The notes beneath the pieces were generated by a model. It did no database searches. It saw only the letters and a list, made by a program, of their open reading frames with translations, and was not told where the DNA came from. This document shows positions 54,501 through 62,874 of a stretch of DNA of 64,000 nucleotides, piece after piece. Every line of letters begins with the position of its first letter. Within the stretch, counting starts at the first letter, position 1. Position numbers and translations under genes: made by a program. Origin of the DNA: an uncultured Pseudomonadales bacterium (GTDB lineage: Bacteria > Pseudomonadota > Gammaproteobacteria > Pseudomonadales > Azotimanducaceae); contig CATOTI010000002.1 in NCBI GenBank assembly GCA_951813295.1, positions 186,001 to 250,000 of the forward strand, in the 5' to 3' direction.

Positions 54501-56183
54501 TCAGTCGAGCGACTGATACAGCCGATCGATCTCTTCGCGCCAGGCGCGTTGGCGTTCGCGCTTCTGGAATTTCGGCTTACGTGCCACGTCCGCTTCGAGC
54601 AGCTTCTCCAACTCCTCGATTCTCACCAGAACGTCACTCACGGGATCGCGTGAGCCATCCGCGGTGCCTTCGAGCTTTCGAAACGCGCTATCACGACCAA
54701 CATCGCTGGATCTGAAAAACGTTTGCGGATCGGTGATCTCCGTCAAACGACCCCCTTCGATCAGGACAAACCGATCCGCTACGGTCTCGATGAAACGTCG
54801 GTCGTGCGATGTCATGAGTACGGCTGCCGCCCCGTCCGTCAGGTCGATCTCGAGCTGCTCCTTGCCCTCGATGTCGACGTGGTTCGTCGGCTCGTCGAGG
54901 ATCAGGAAGTTCGCTCGGCGCATCGACAAGACCAGGAACAACAAACGTGCCCGTTCTCCGCCCGACAACACACGGACCCGCTTGATGTGATCCTTGTAAG
55001 GGAAACCAGCGTTGATGAGACGCCGGCGCAACGACTCATCCGATGCGTCGACCCGAGCGCTCGCAAAATCGAAGAGCGAGCCACTGCCCTGTACCTCGTC
55101 GAGTTCCTGATCGTAGTAACCCATCGCCGTCTGGGGACTGATGCGATAGCTCGCGGGGACCTCATCGTCACCGATCGCGGCCACGAGCGACTTAATGAAC
55201 GTCGTTTTGCCGACGCCGTTGTGGCCAAGCAGCGCCAGCCGTTCGCCCGGCCGAATCAGCAGTTCGTCGATGTGGAACAGGACGGTGTCACCAATCGTGA
55301 CGTCGTGATCGACGATGCGAACGATCTCTTTGGCCTTCGATCGGCCGGCATCGACCGTGAGGTTGAGCTTCGAACCTTGCGTGACGAACGTCTTGTCTTC
55401 TTCTAGCCGCTCGACGCGTCGTTCCATGTTGCGCGCGCGGCGCGCGAGCTTCTCGTTCTCGTTCACCTGGGAGGCCCACATACGCATCCGCTTTGCGCTC
55501 GCACGAAGCGCTTCGATTTTTCGCTCTTCCGCCGCCCGGGTCTTCGCCGCCGCCTCGTCCGCCTCCTCGAGGCGCTGCATCGCTTCGCTGTAGCCGCCCG
55601 TGAAGCGATAGATCCGCTCGTCGCGCAGCACCATCGTCTGTGTCGTGACGGCGTCGAGGAACGAGCGATCGTGTGATACGAGCACGAAGGCATTGCCGAA
55701 GTTCACGAGCGCGTCTTCGAAGCGAACGATCGTCGCGAGATCGAGATGGTTCGTCGGCTCATCGAGAATGAGCAGATCCGGATCGCTCACCACCGCGCGC
55801 GCGAACATCAGTCGATTCTGCTGGCCGCCTGATAGATCGCGCACCTTGAGATCGAGCGCGTGCTCTGAAAAGCCGAGCTCCGCGAGCGTCGCCTCTGCTT
55901 GCCAGCGCTCGCACCCGACCGCCACAACGGCAGTTTCATCGGCAAGTTCGGACGGCAAAAACTGTTCCACGGCCCGGATACGCAAGCCACGACGCAGCCG
56001 ACGTGCACACGAATCGGGCGACAACTCCCCGGTGATGACACGCAACAGCGTCGACTTGCCCGAGCCGTTGTGGCCGACGAGACCGATGCGATCGCCTTCG
56101 TTGATCGTGAGTGTCAGATCGCAAAACAGGTCGCGGTCGGCGACACGGTGATTCAGGTTGTCGAGTTCAGCAAGGATGGCCAT
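54501..56183 (-). CDS. ABC-F family ATPase (Uup-like)
   Basis: Soluble ABC protein of 560 residues with two nucleotide domains and no membrane part. Walker A motifs are GHNGSGKSTLLRV and GHNGVGKTTFIKS; signatures LSGGQQNRLMFARA and LSGGERARLLFLVL; Walker B LLILDEPTNHLD and FLILDEPTNHVD. The charged linker (ERKIEALRASAKRMRMW) and a C-terminal coiled-coil tail with KPKFQKRERQRAWREEID resemble Uup, a ribosome and DNA-linked member. Confidence 0.9.
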   Translation of the reverse strand: MAILAELDNLNHRVADRDLFCDLTLTINEGDRIGLVGHNGSGKSTLLRVITGELSPDSCARRLRRGLRIRAVEQFLPSELADETAVVAVGCERWQAEATLAELGFSEHALDLKVRDLSGGQQNRLMFARAVVSDPDLLILDEPTNHLDLATIVRFEDALVNFGNAFVLVSHDRSFLDAVTTQTMVLRDERIYRFTGGYSEAMQRLEEADEAAAKTRAAEERKIEALRASAKRMRMWASQVNENEKLARRARNMERRVERLEEDKTFVTQGSKLNLTVDAGRSKAKEIVRIVDHDVTIGDTVLFHIDELLIRPGERLALLGHNGVGKTTFIKSLVAAIGDDEVPASYRISPQTAMGYYDQELDEVQGSGSLFDFASARVDASDESLRRRLINAGFPYKDHIKRVRVLSGGERARLLFLVLSMRRANFLILDEPTNHVDIEGKEQLEIDLTDGAAAVLMTSHDRRFIETVADRFVLIEGGRLTEITDPQTFFRSSDVGRDSAFRKLEGTADGSRDPVSDVLVRIEELEKLLEADVARKPKFQKRERQRAWREEIDRLYQSLD

Positions 56184-56212
56184 AGTCTGATCACTAGCGA
56201 GGGAGTCCCGGT

Positions 56213-56944
56213 ATGTTGTTTCCGCTGCGGGATGAGAACCCTACCCGCCGCGTACCGATTGCCACGTTCATTATCATTGCGATCAACGCGCTCGTTTGGG
56301 CAATCGTCCAGGGCTTCGGCAGTGATGCAAGCCTCGCGATGTCTTTTTGCCGGTTCGGGCTCATTCCCGGCGAACTCCTGGGCCTGGTTGCCGACGGGAC
56401 ACCCGTGCGTTTCTCCCAGTCCGTCGTCTGCCGACTCGGCGACACCAGCGCGTTCACGCTCGTATCGAGCATGTTCATGCACGGCAGCTGGCTCCACCTG
56501 ATCGGCAACATGTGGTTTCTCTGGGTCTTCGGCGACAACATCGAAGATCGTATGGGCCCGGTTCGGTTCATCCTGTTCTACGTCCTGGCAGGGTTGGTCG
56601 CGAGCGGTGCGCAAATTGCCACCGACATCGACAGCACCGTTCCCGTCGTCGGCGCGTCCGGCGCCATCGGTGGTGTGCTGGGCGCCTATCTGCTGCTCTA
56701 CCCGCGCGCGCGAATCCTAACGTTTGTTTTCCTCGGTTTGTTTTTTACGACCACCTTCATACCCGCCGCCGTGATCCTGCTCTTCTGGTTCGCAATACAG
56801 GTTCTCTCGGGCTTGCCCATACTGGCCGGCAGCACCGGCGCCGGCATCGCCTTCTGGGCCCATATCGGCGGCTTCGTGGCCGGTCTTTTGCTCGTCTACG
56901 CGTTCATCGAACGAACGAGCTTCCAAGAAGAGCGCGCCGACTGA
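56213..56944 (+). CDS. rhomboid family intramembrane serine protease
   Basis: Rhomboid of 243 residues. HGSWLHLIGNMWFLW (90-104) carries the oxyanion His and Asn; S149 in VVGASGAIGGVLGAY and H217 in FWAHIGGFVAG are the dyad. The first helix IATFIIIAINALVWAIVQGF and the long L1 loop are complete. The downstream gene starts at the very next base after the stop, so they form a pair. Confidence 0.93.
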   Translation: MLFPLRDENPTRRVPIATFIIIAINALVWAIVQGFGSDASLAMSFCRFGLIPGELLGLVADGTPVRFSQSVVCRLGDTSAFTLVSSMFMHGSWLHLIGNMWFLWVFGDNIEDRMGPVRFILFYVLAGLVASGAQIATDIDSTVPVVGASGAIGGVLGAYLLLYPRARILTFVFLGLFFTTTFIPAAVILLFWFAIQVLSGLPILAGSTGAGIAFWAHIGGFVAGLLLVYAFIERTSFQEERAD

Positions 56945-57802
56945 ATGCGTATCACCGTTCGTATCGCGTTGGCGGTCGTCACCGTATTGATCATCGCGTT
57001 CGCGATTCGAAGCTTCATGCTACCGGCGCGATCCGTTGCGGTTTTCATCGCCTTCGACGAAGGCATCAGGCCGAGTGCGCCGACGAACCCACTCTTCAGC
57101 ACGGGCGAGCTTCGTTTCGCCGGCTACGACCCCGTTCAACTCGGCGGTACCGATCTCGGCGTCTGGGACGAGGTCGTGATCATCGATTTCGATCGAACGG
57201 CCGACTACGAGGCGTTTGTCGACGAACTCGACCGATCCTCGATCGTGGCTCGTTATCACCTCCTCAGGGTGCGCCCGGAACCACCCGAGCTGCTCCTATT
57301 CACGAATTGGCGACTACGAGGTTTTCGCGACGATCCGTCGATCGAACCGGGCGAGTCGGTCCCGATCGCGGATGTGGTGCCGGACGCCACCTATCTCGAT
57401 CGCTGGCAAGCACTCTTCGACGGCGAATATCGCGACGAAATCGTGATGCTGAACCTCCTGCGCCACGCCGAAGTCCCCGAAGATCCCGCGAACGAGGCGA
57501 GCGATGCCAGCGCCGAAGAGCTGTACGCGCGTTACAGCGACCGCGCGACGCGCGTGCTCGGCAAACTCGGCGGACAGATCCTCGTGCTGGGTTCGGTGGA
57601 GAACGTTGTCAAAGGGCCCACCCTTCGCCACTACGACGTCTACGCCTTCGTCTTCTACCCCTCGGTCGATATCTTCGAGGTCATGTTCACGGCGAAGGAA
57701 CGTGTCGACGCCCAGGTTTATCAACGCGCGGGCCTCTCGGGCGAACAATCCGCGGGCTACTGGGTGAAGCCGTATCCGGACTCCATTCCGATCGATCACT
57801 AG
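56945..57802 (+). CDS. membrane-anchored DUF1330-like protein
   Basis: A 285-residue protein. An N-terminal helix (IALAVVTVLIIAFAIRSFML) anchors it. Two ferredoxin-like halves follow: residues 30-130 (SVAVFIAFDEG, VVIIDFDRTADYEAFVDELD) and 165-270 (IVMLNLLRHAEVP, VLGKLGGQILVLGSVEN, YDVYAFVFYPSVDIFEVMFT). The second closely recalls DUF1330 dimeric alpha-beta barrels; the first is a looser copy. Directly coupled to a rhomboid, it might be its substrate or regulator. No enzyme function is claimed. Confidence 0.68.
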   Translation: MRITVRIALAVVTVLIIAFAIRSFMLPARSVAVFIAFDEGIRPSAPTNPLFSTGELRFAGYDPVQLGGTDLGVWDEVVIIDFDRTADYEAFVDELDRSSIVARYHLLRVRPEPPELLLFTNWRLRGFRDDPSIEPGESVPIADVVPDATYLDRWQALFDGEYRDEIVMLNLLRHAEVPEDPANEASDASAEELYARYSDRATRVLGKLGGQILVLGSVENVVKGPTLRHYDVYAFVFYPSVDIFEVMFTAKERVDAQVYQRAGLSGEQSAGYWVKPYPDSIPIDH

Positions 57803-57904
57803 AGCTACCCGAGCAATCGATTCACAATGGCCCGATTGCTCGTCGCAGGCCGACGCGACCTTTTCGAACTAAGAATCATCACCTGATTTCAGAGGGAAAC
57901 CACC

Positions 57905-58810
57905 ATGACCGCACTCCCCGCTATGAGCCTCGTCGCCGTTCCAGGGCGCCGCAAACAGACCATCGAACTCGCTCAGGCGATCGAAGCACGAGGTTTTCCG
58001 GGGATCTATTGCCCCAGCATGAGTGACGGTCTGGCGCTCTGTCAGGCCATGGCGATGGCAACCAATGAAATCCGGCTCGGCACGAGCATCACGCCCATCT
58101 ATACCCGCCACGTCAACGAGTTCGCCCAGACCGTGAGCTTCATCCACGAGATTTCCGACGGACGCTTCGACTTCGGGATCGGCGTCAGCCACAGCCCCGC
58201 CATGGACCGACTCGGGATCAAAGCGGGCAAGCCGTTATCCGACATGCGCCAGTTCGTCGAGGAACTGCGCGCGGTCCCGCGCGCCGGCGAACTCCCGCGT
58301 CTCGTGCTCGCCACTTTGCGCAAGAAGATGATCAAGCTCTCCGAAGAAATCGGCGGCGGCATGGTCTTCGCCAACGGCGCCCGATCTCACATGGCCGACA
58401 GCCTCGCCGTGCTCGACGACGCCACACGCGCCAACGATGACTTCTTCATCGGCAACATGATTCCGACGGTCGTAAGCTCCGATCTCGAAGCCGCGAAAGC
58501 ACGCAACCGTAAAACGCTCACGAGCTACGCGATGCTGCCGAACTATCGGAACTACTGGAAAGAAGCCGGTTACGTCGAAGAGATGGAAGCCGTCGAATCC
58601 GCGATGCGTGACCAGGACTTCGACCGAATCCCCGACTGCCTCTCCGATCAATGGCTCGCCGACACGACGCTCTTCGGCACCGCGTCGGAAGTTCGCGAAG
58701 GCATCGAGGCCTGGTTCGACGCCGGGATCAAGACACCGATCATCGTGCCGTCCTCCGCCAGCGGTGGGCAGATGCAGGCGTTCCAAGAGTTCCTGGCGAT
58801 TTATGAGTAG
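57905..58810 (+). CDS. LLM class (luciferase-like) flavin/F420 oxidoreductase
   Basis: TIM-barrel oxidoreductase of 301 residues. MATNEIRLGTSITPIYTRHV and ISDGRFDFGIGVSHSPAMDR are LLM family blocks; VPRAGELPRLVLATLRKKMIK then a C-terminal DTTLFGTASEVREGIEAWFD complete the fold. Members oxidise alkanes, aldehydes or F420 substrates. No F420 gene is seen nearby, so FMN is as likely. AGAGGGAAACC precedes the ATG. The repeat-rich gap begins just after its stop. Confidence 0.88.
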   Translation: MTALPAMSLVAVPGRRKQTIELAQAIEARGFPGIYCPSMSDGLALCQAMAMATNEIRLGTSITPIYTRHVNEFAQTVSFIHEISDGRFDFGIGVSHSPAMDRLGIKAGKPLSDMRQFVEELRAVPRAGELPRLVLATLRKKMIKLSEEIGGGMVFANGARSHMADSLAVLDDATRANDDFFIGNMIPTVVSSDLEAAKARNRKTLTSYAMLPNYRNYWKEAGYVEEMEAVESAMRDQDFDRIPDCLSDQWLADTTLFGTASEVREGIEAWFDAGIKTPIIVPSSASGGQMQAFQEFLAIYE

Positions 58811-58908
58811 GGCTAAAAAGGGTTGGGCGTGACCCGTCGGCGTCTGGGAAGCCTGCGGTTTCAGCCAGCCTGCGAATGGGTGGGTAGGCGAAATCTGGGA
58901 AGGGTCTC

Positions 58909-58977
58909 CGGCGATCTGGGAACGGTCGATCCGGCGATCTGGGAACGGTCGATCCGGCGATCTGGAAACCGTCGATC
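58909..58977. repeat. 23-bp tandem repeat, three units
   Basis: CGGCGATCTGGGAACGGTCGATC is present at 58909-58931 and 58932-58954 without change, and at 58955-58977 with two substitutions. A degenerate partial unit precedes it at about 58889-58908. It lies 98 bp after the LLM gene in otherwise unassigned sequence (58811-58908). Confidence 0.9.
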
Positions 58978-59017
58978 CGGCGGCAGTTTGAGGCTGGAAT
59001 TTCGTGAACTCTTTCTT

Positions 59018-59076
59018 CTAGGGGGGACCCTCCGGGTCCCCCCTAGGACCCCCCTGCGGCGCGGCGTTGCCGCGCC
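59018..59076. repeat. twin hairpins, REP-like
   Basis: First hairpin: CTAGGGGGGACCC (59018-59030) and GGGTCCCCCCTAG (59034-59046), a perfect 13-bp stem with loop TCC. Second hairpin: GGCGCGGC (59058-59065) and GCCGCGCC (59069-59076), 8 bp with loop GTT. The layout, two neighbouring hairpins with 3-nt loops, parallels the dispersed repeat described at 14570. There is no T-run, so it is not a typical terminator. 59077-59252 has no recognisable feature. Confidence 0.8.
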
Positions 59077-59252
59077 GGGCTCGGAGTCATCGATTTCGCT
59101 GATTGGGGTATGCCGGCTTTAGAACTGATTTGCCCTTAGGAAGTCTGTAGCGAACCGATCAGCCTGCAAATCCTTTCCAGGAAATCGAGGGAAGGAAATT
59201 GCAGGATTCTGCAAACGCGTCCCAGCCCATCCTGCGAATCGCGCTCAACATC

Positions 59253-59430
59253 GAACAACGCCTTCCGGCGAACACGCCAACCCCGGGGTCCCCGCGCGCA
59301 ACGCGCGCAGGGGGGAATCCCCCGCAGCGATTCCGCGCCGCACTGGGCGCGCGGCGAGATTCCCTCATCCGCCAACTCAGACTTCGCGCCGATCCGGCGG
59401 GGGCGTGGGGGCAGAGCCCCCACAAGAAAA
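59253..59430. repeat. dispersed palindromic repeat, copy B
   Basis: Shares GGCGAACACGCCAA, CCCCGCGCGC, GGCGAGATTCCCTCATCCGC, CAACTCAGACT and GCGCCGATCCGGCGGGGG with copies A and C, and ends in GTGGGGGCAGAGCCCCCAC followed by AAGAAAA. The central hairpins differ: CGCGCG-CAA-CGCGCG and GGGGG-AAT-CCCCC replace the AT hairpin. 59431-59565 after it holds nothing I can assign. Confidence 0.75.
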
Positions 59431-59565
59431 GAGCAAGCTGCAATCCAGCCTACTCCTCCGGTTAGTCAGAGCTTCCCAGCCCACGAAGTCAGCGCTTTCC
59501 AGATCATCGAGCGGCACGTCCCAGCGCGTCCGCGACGACTGATCCACCCCTAAATCCCGCACGAC

Positions 59566-59768
59566 ACCAAACGAAGCCCTCAGGCGAACACGCCAACCAC
59601 CGGGGCCCGCGCGCAATAGCCCCCGAAAACGCATCTACGCCCCAGCAGTTATTGCGTCAGCAAAAACTGCCAACGAGCCGCGAAGCGGCTCGCGCGCGCG
59701 GCGAGATTCCCTCATCCGCCAACTCAGACTCGGCGCCGATCCGGCGGGGGCAAAGCCCCCGCTATAAA
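59566..59768. repeat. dispersed palindromic repeat, copy C
   Basis: Shares with copy A the first hairpin (CAGTTATTGC/GCAAAAACTG, one mismatch, 59645-59668) and the second (CGAGCCGC-GAA-GCGGCTCG, 59674-59692), and with copy B the GGCGAGATTCCCTCATCCGC block. It ends at GGGGGCAAAGCCCCC, at the stop codon of the DUF35 gene, where it could serve as 3'-end structure. Confidence 0.78.
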
Positions 59769-60172
59769 GAGCCCGGCTCAAAGCGCAACAACGTCACATC
59801 ATCGCTCACATCATCAAAAACCGGCCGAACACGCATACCAACCCGGATATCCCGATCATCGACGTTAGTGAGCGTCGATGTCAGGCGGACACCTTCGGCA
59901 AGTTCGATCACGGCGAGGCGTTGCGGGAGTTCGTCGGCGAAATGCGGTGACGTCGGCCGATGCGTGACGGTGTAGGTGTAGATCACGCCTTCACCGGAAA
60001 CGTCGTGCCAGGAGAGGGCGTCCGACAGACACGCGCTGCAACGGCTGCGCGGGTAGTAGATCCAGGTCGCGCAATCGTCGCAGCGCTGTAAACGAACCTT
60101 CCGCTCTTTGAGGCCATCCCAGAAAGGTTGGGACGTCGGGGTGGGAACGGGAATCGGTGGGGTCAGATCCAC
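59762..60172 (-). CDS. DUF35 (Zn-ribbon/OB-fold) acyl-CoA-associated protein
   Basis: A 136-residue protein from GTG 60172. A rubredoxin-like zinc ribbon with C31, C34, C45 and C48 (QRCDDCATWIYYP, SRCSACLS) precedes an OB fold (GEGVIYTYTVTHRPTSPHF). Such proteins accompany thiolase-like enzymes and, in actinobacterial steroid catabolism, the DUF35 domain of ChsH2 forms an aldolase with Ltp2. It follows the thiolase-like gene by 4 bp. The last codons run into repeat copy C. Confidence 0.88.
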   Translation of the reverse strand: MDLTPPIPVPTPTSQPFWDGLKERKVRLQRCDDCATWIYYPRSRCSACLSDALSWHDVSGEGVIYTYTVTHRPTSPHFADELPQRLAVIELAEGVRLTSTLTNVDDRDIRVGMRVRPVFDDVSDDVTLLRFEPGSL

Positions 60173-60176
60173 GGGC

Positions 60177-61376
60177 TTACGCTCCTTCGAGGATGAGCGC
60201 GGCTTGCTCGGACATGATGCCGCCGGTGCCGGAGATATAGGCGATATCGCAGTCGGCGACTTGCCGGTCATCCGCGCGGGCCATGATCTGTCGCGCCCCT
60301 TCGACTACTTGCGTCATGCCGCCCGCCATACCCGCTTGGCCCATACCGAGCTGACCGCCGTGGGTGTTGACGGGGAAGTTGCCGTGGCAGCGCATGTCCT
60401 GTTCCTTCAGGAAGCGCATGCCTTCGCCCTTGCCGCAGAAACCCGCGTCCTCGAGGGTGAGCATGACGGTGATGGTGTAGCAGTCGTAGATCTCACAGAC
60501 GTCGACGTCGCTCCGATCGATACCGGCCATTGCAAAAGCCTGATCACTTGCTGGCCCGACGGGCGAGTGACAGAGATCGTCGGCGTAGGTCGGCGTCTTG
60601 ATCGTCAGGTGCTCGCCGAATCCCTTGATGAACGCACCGCGATGGCGGCAACGCTCAGCGACTTCGCGGCTCGCGATGACCACTGCCGCGCCACCCGCGA
60701 CGGGCATGACGATCTCGAGCAGATGCAGCGGATCGGCAATCATCTTGCTCGCCAGCACGTCATCCGCGGTCACCGGATTGCCGTAGAACGCGGCGAGCGG
60801 ATTCAAGGCGCCGTTGTAGCGCTGATCCTCGACCAGCTTCGCCATCGCCGCTTCGTCGTAACCGTATTCGGCCGCGTAACGCTGCGCGATCATCGCGTAT
60901 CCGCAGTTCTGCGCGAGGTTGCCGTAGGGGATCTCGAACTCGGCTTGAGGCGATCCCCAGTTGTTGCTACTCGACTGAAAGAATCGTCGCGGGTCGACGG
61001 GACCGGGGTTAGGGTTCGACGGAATGGGTCGCGCCGGTAGCGCGCAGATCACGACATCGCAGATGCCGAGTTCGATCGCGGCCGCGGCTCGCCAGACCAT
61101 TCCGACCGGGGATGCCCCGCCGAGATCGATATGCTCGGCAAAGTTCACCGGACGTCCGAGATACTCCACGATCGTCGCCGGCGTGAACATCGCTGTTTCG
61201 CGAATGTCGCTACAGACGAGTCCGTTCACGTCGCGGATGTCGAGGCCGGCATCATCGAGCGCAAGCTTAGTCAGATCCGCCCACTGCTCGACCGTAAACT
61301 TCTTTTCGCCCGTGTACTTTCGGATGTGTTCGTACTCGGCGAATCCAACGATTGCCGCATCTCCTCGAATTCCCAC
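60177..61376 (-). CDS. thiolase-superfamily protein lacking catalytic cysteines (Ltp2-like)
   Basis: SCP2-thiolase-like protein of 399 residues from GTG 61376 (GAGGAG upstream). The fold is clear: GAFIKGFGEHL, DVCEIYDCYTITVMLTLEDA and NTHGGQLGMGQAGMAGG. Where thiolases have the nucleophilic Cys, the sequence reads HIDLGGASPVG (Gly 86-87), and the C-terminal CxG site is ISGTGGIMS. With both cysteines absent it should not do Claisen cleavage. Ltp2-type retro-aldolases show the same loss and need a DUF35 partner, here the next gene. The steroid or other substrate is inferred only. Confidence 0.85.
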   Translation of the reverse strand: MGIRGDAAIVGFAEYEHIRKYTGEKKFTVEQWADLTKLALDDAGLDIRDVNGLVCSDIRETAMFTPATIVEYLGRPVNFAEHIDLGGASPVGMVWRAAAAIELGICDVVICALPARPIPSNPNPGPVDPRRFFQSSSNNWGSPQAEFEIPYGNLAQNCGYAMIAQRYAAEYGYDEAAMAKLVEDQRYNGALNPLAAFYGNPVTADDVLASKMIADPLHLLEIVMPVAGGAAVVIASREVAERCRHRGAFIKGFGEHLTIKTPTYADDLCHSPVGPASDQAFAMAGIDRSDVDVCEIYDCYTITVMLTLEDAGFCGKGEGMRFLKEQDMRCHGNFPVNTHGGQLGMGQAGMAGGMTQVVEGARQIMARADDRQVADCDIAYISGTGGIMSEQAALILEGA

Positions 61377-61471
61377 AACTTGCTCCTCGTCATCGTTGGG
61401 TTCAGTTTGACGCGATCGACGCACGACCAGAAGTCCGGGTCGTCGCATTTCTCAAACGCGGAGAGACGACC

Positions 61472-61939
61472 ATCAAGATCCTCTGGCTGATCCGTCACGC
61501 CAAATCGGGATATCCACCCGGTACGGCGGACTTCGATCGTCCACTGAATGAACGGGGTCAGCGCGACGTCGCCGCGATGCGCTCCTGGCTCGAGACACGA
61601 GCGCAACCGGATCGTGTATTGGCGAGCGCAGCCGCGCGAACGACCGCCACGGCGGAGGGGCTCTTTCCCGGGATCACGATCGAAGGTGTGGGCGAGCTCT
61701 ATCTCTGCCAGGTGAGAACCTTGATGGAAAGAATCGAGACCGCGACGCTCGAGTACGACGAGGTCGCGATCGTCGGCCACAACCCCACGATCGGGCGGGG
61801 CATCAACGAGCTTTCGAGCGAACCACTCGAGACGTCCTACCCGACTTTGAGCGTGGCGCGCTTCGAGGTCGAAACCGATCCAACCTGGTCGTACCGGCTG
61901 ACCGATTTCGTCACCCCGAAGATCCTCCGCCGCAGCTAA
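61472..61939 (+). CDS. SixA-like histidine phosphatase
   Basis: Phosphoglycerate-mutase-fold phosphatase. The RHAK box with the catalytic histidine is ILWLIRHAKSGYPPG; LASAAARTTATAEGL and VAIVGHNPTIGRGINEL (second His) follow. The length is 155 residues from the codon I show, near SixA's 161. Homology starts at IKILWLIRHAKS, but no ATG, GTG or TTG lies there; the codon is ATC at 61472 with GGAGAG 6 nt upstream. The only standard in-frame start is a TTG at 61352, which gives 195 residues and overlaps the divergent thiolase-like gene. The true start is uncertain. Confidence 0.85.
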   Translation: MKILWLIRHAKSGYPPGTADFDRPLNERGQRDVAAMRSWLETRAQPDRVLASAAARTTATAEGLFPGITIEGVGELYLCQVRTLMERIETATLEYDEVAIVGHNPTIGRGINELSSEPLETSYPTLSVARFEVETDPTWSYRLTDFVTPKILRRS

Positions 61940-62829
61940 CGCTTCTCTATCTTCGCGACGAAGAAGCCATCGTAGAGATCGTCCGGCCAGATCCGAATCG
62001 TGCCCTCGATCCGACCGTCAGACACGCTGACCGGCGCCTCGATGGGAACGATGTGCGCATTCGATTCGCGACGCAGCAGCCATTCGACGACACCCTCGTT
62101 TTCCCTGGCGCTCAGTGAACACGTGCAGTAGACGAGCACCCCGCCGGATTTCAGCGCCCGGAAAGCCGACGCAATCAATCCGCGCTGCTTACGCACGACC
62201 TCTTTTGTCTTGCGTGGCGTCCAATGCGAAAACGTCGACGGATCGTCCGTACGAAAACGAGCTTCCGACGCACAAGGTGCATCGAGTAGCACTCGGTCGA
62301 ACCGTTCCGGTGTTTTCCGTCCCGTCCGCCGACCGTCGTCCTGATAACACCGCGCGATTGCGACGCCACACCGATCGAGATTGGCTTTTAGCCGGAAAAA
62401 CCGGGCACGGATCGGTTCGACCGCCGCTATGCGTCCCGTATTCTGCATCGCGGCCGCCATGACGATCGTCTTGCCGCCTGGCGCGGCAGCGAGATCGAGA
62501 ATCTCTTCGCCATGACACGGCGCCAGGGCACGCACGGCGACGAGACTCGACGGATTGAGTAGGTAGATTCGACCATCACGCGCGGCCGGACGATCGACGA
62601 GTGCCGCGCGCTCGGTGGCATCGACCGCATAAACGTCCACCATCCCGTCGATGGCCGCGCCCACGTCGGGCGTGTCGCCGGCTACGAGCGGGTTGATCCA
62701 AAACGCGGTTCGTTTCTCGGTCGAGAAGCTCGCGAGAACACGTTCCCTGATCCGGGCGCCGAATTCGGCTTCGAGACGATCGACGAATTCCGACGGAATC
62801 ATCCCGTCCGCCTGTAGACGCGATGTCAC
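61936..62829 (-). CDS. RsmB/NOP2 family rRNA (cytosine-C5)-methyltransferase
   Basis: SAM-dependent RNA m5C methyltransferase of 297 residues. The SAM site is EILDLAAAPGGKTIVMAAAM; LLDAPCASEARF and YCTCSLSARENEGVVEWLL carry the two motif cysteines, the second (TCS) being catalytic. The N-terminal part is short and no NusB-like domain is present, so it is closer to RsmF/YebU. The stop overlaps the convergent SixA-like stop by 4 bp. Confidence 0.9.
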   Translation of the reverse strand: MTSRLQADGMIPSEFVDRLEAEFGARIRERVLASFSTEKRTAFWINPLVAGDTPDVGAAIDGMVDVYAVDATERAALVDRPAARDGRIYLLNPSSLVAVRALAPCHGEEILDLAAAPGGKTIVMAAAMQNTGRIAAVEPIRARFFRLKANLDRCGVAIARCYQDDGRRTGRKTPERFDRVLLDAPCASEARFRTDDPSTFSHWTPRKTKEVVRKQRGLIASAFRALKSGGVLVYCTCSLSARENEGVVEWLLRRESNAHIVPIEAPVSVSDGRIEGTIRIWPDDLYDGFFVAKIEKR

Positions 62830-62874
62830 TTGCTCGTTACCGTGCGCGCGATCGTAAATACATCGGAGAGCGTC

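Noticed and set aside
56213..56944. Duplication of the first rhomboid gene at 11747
   Set aside because: The two proteins share only family motifs, differ in length and loop design, and are unlikely to be recent copies.
56347..58026. Open frame of 559 codons on the plus strand across the second rhomboid and DUF1330-like genes
   Set aside because: It is an arginine-rich alternate frame over two recognisable proteins and has no family features.
58909..58977. CRISPR array
   Set aside because: Units are directly adjacent without spacers, and no cas genes are present.
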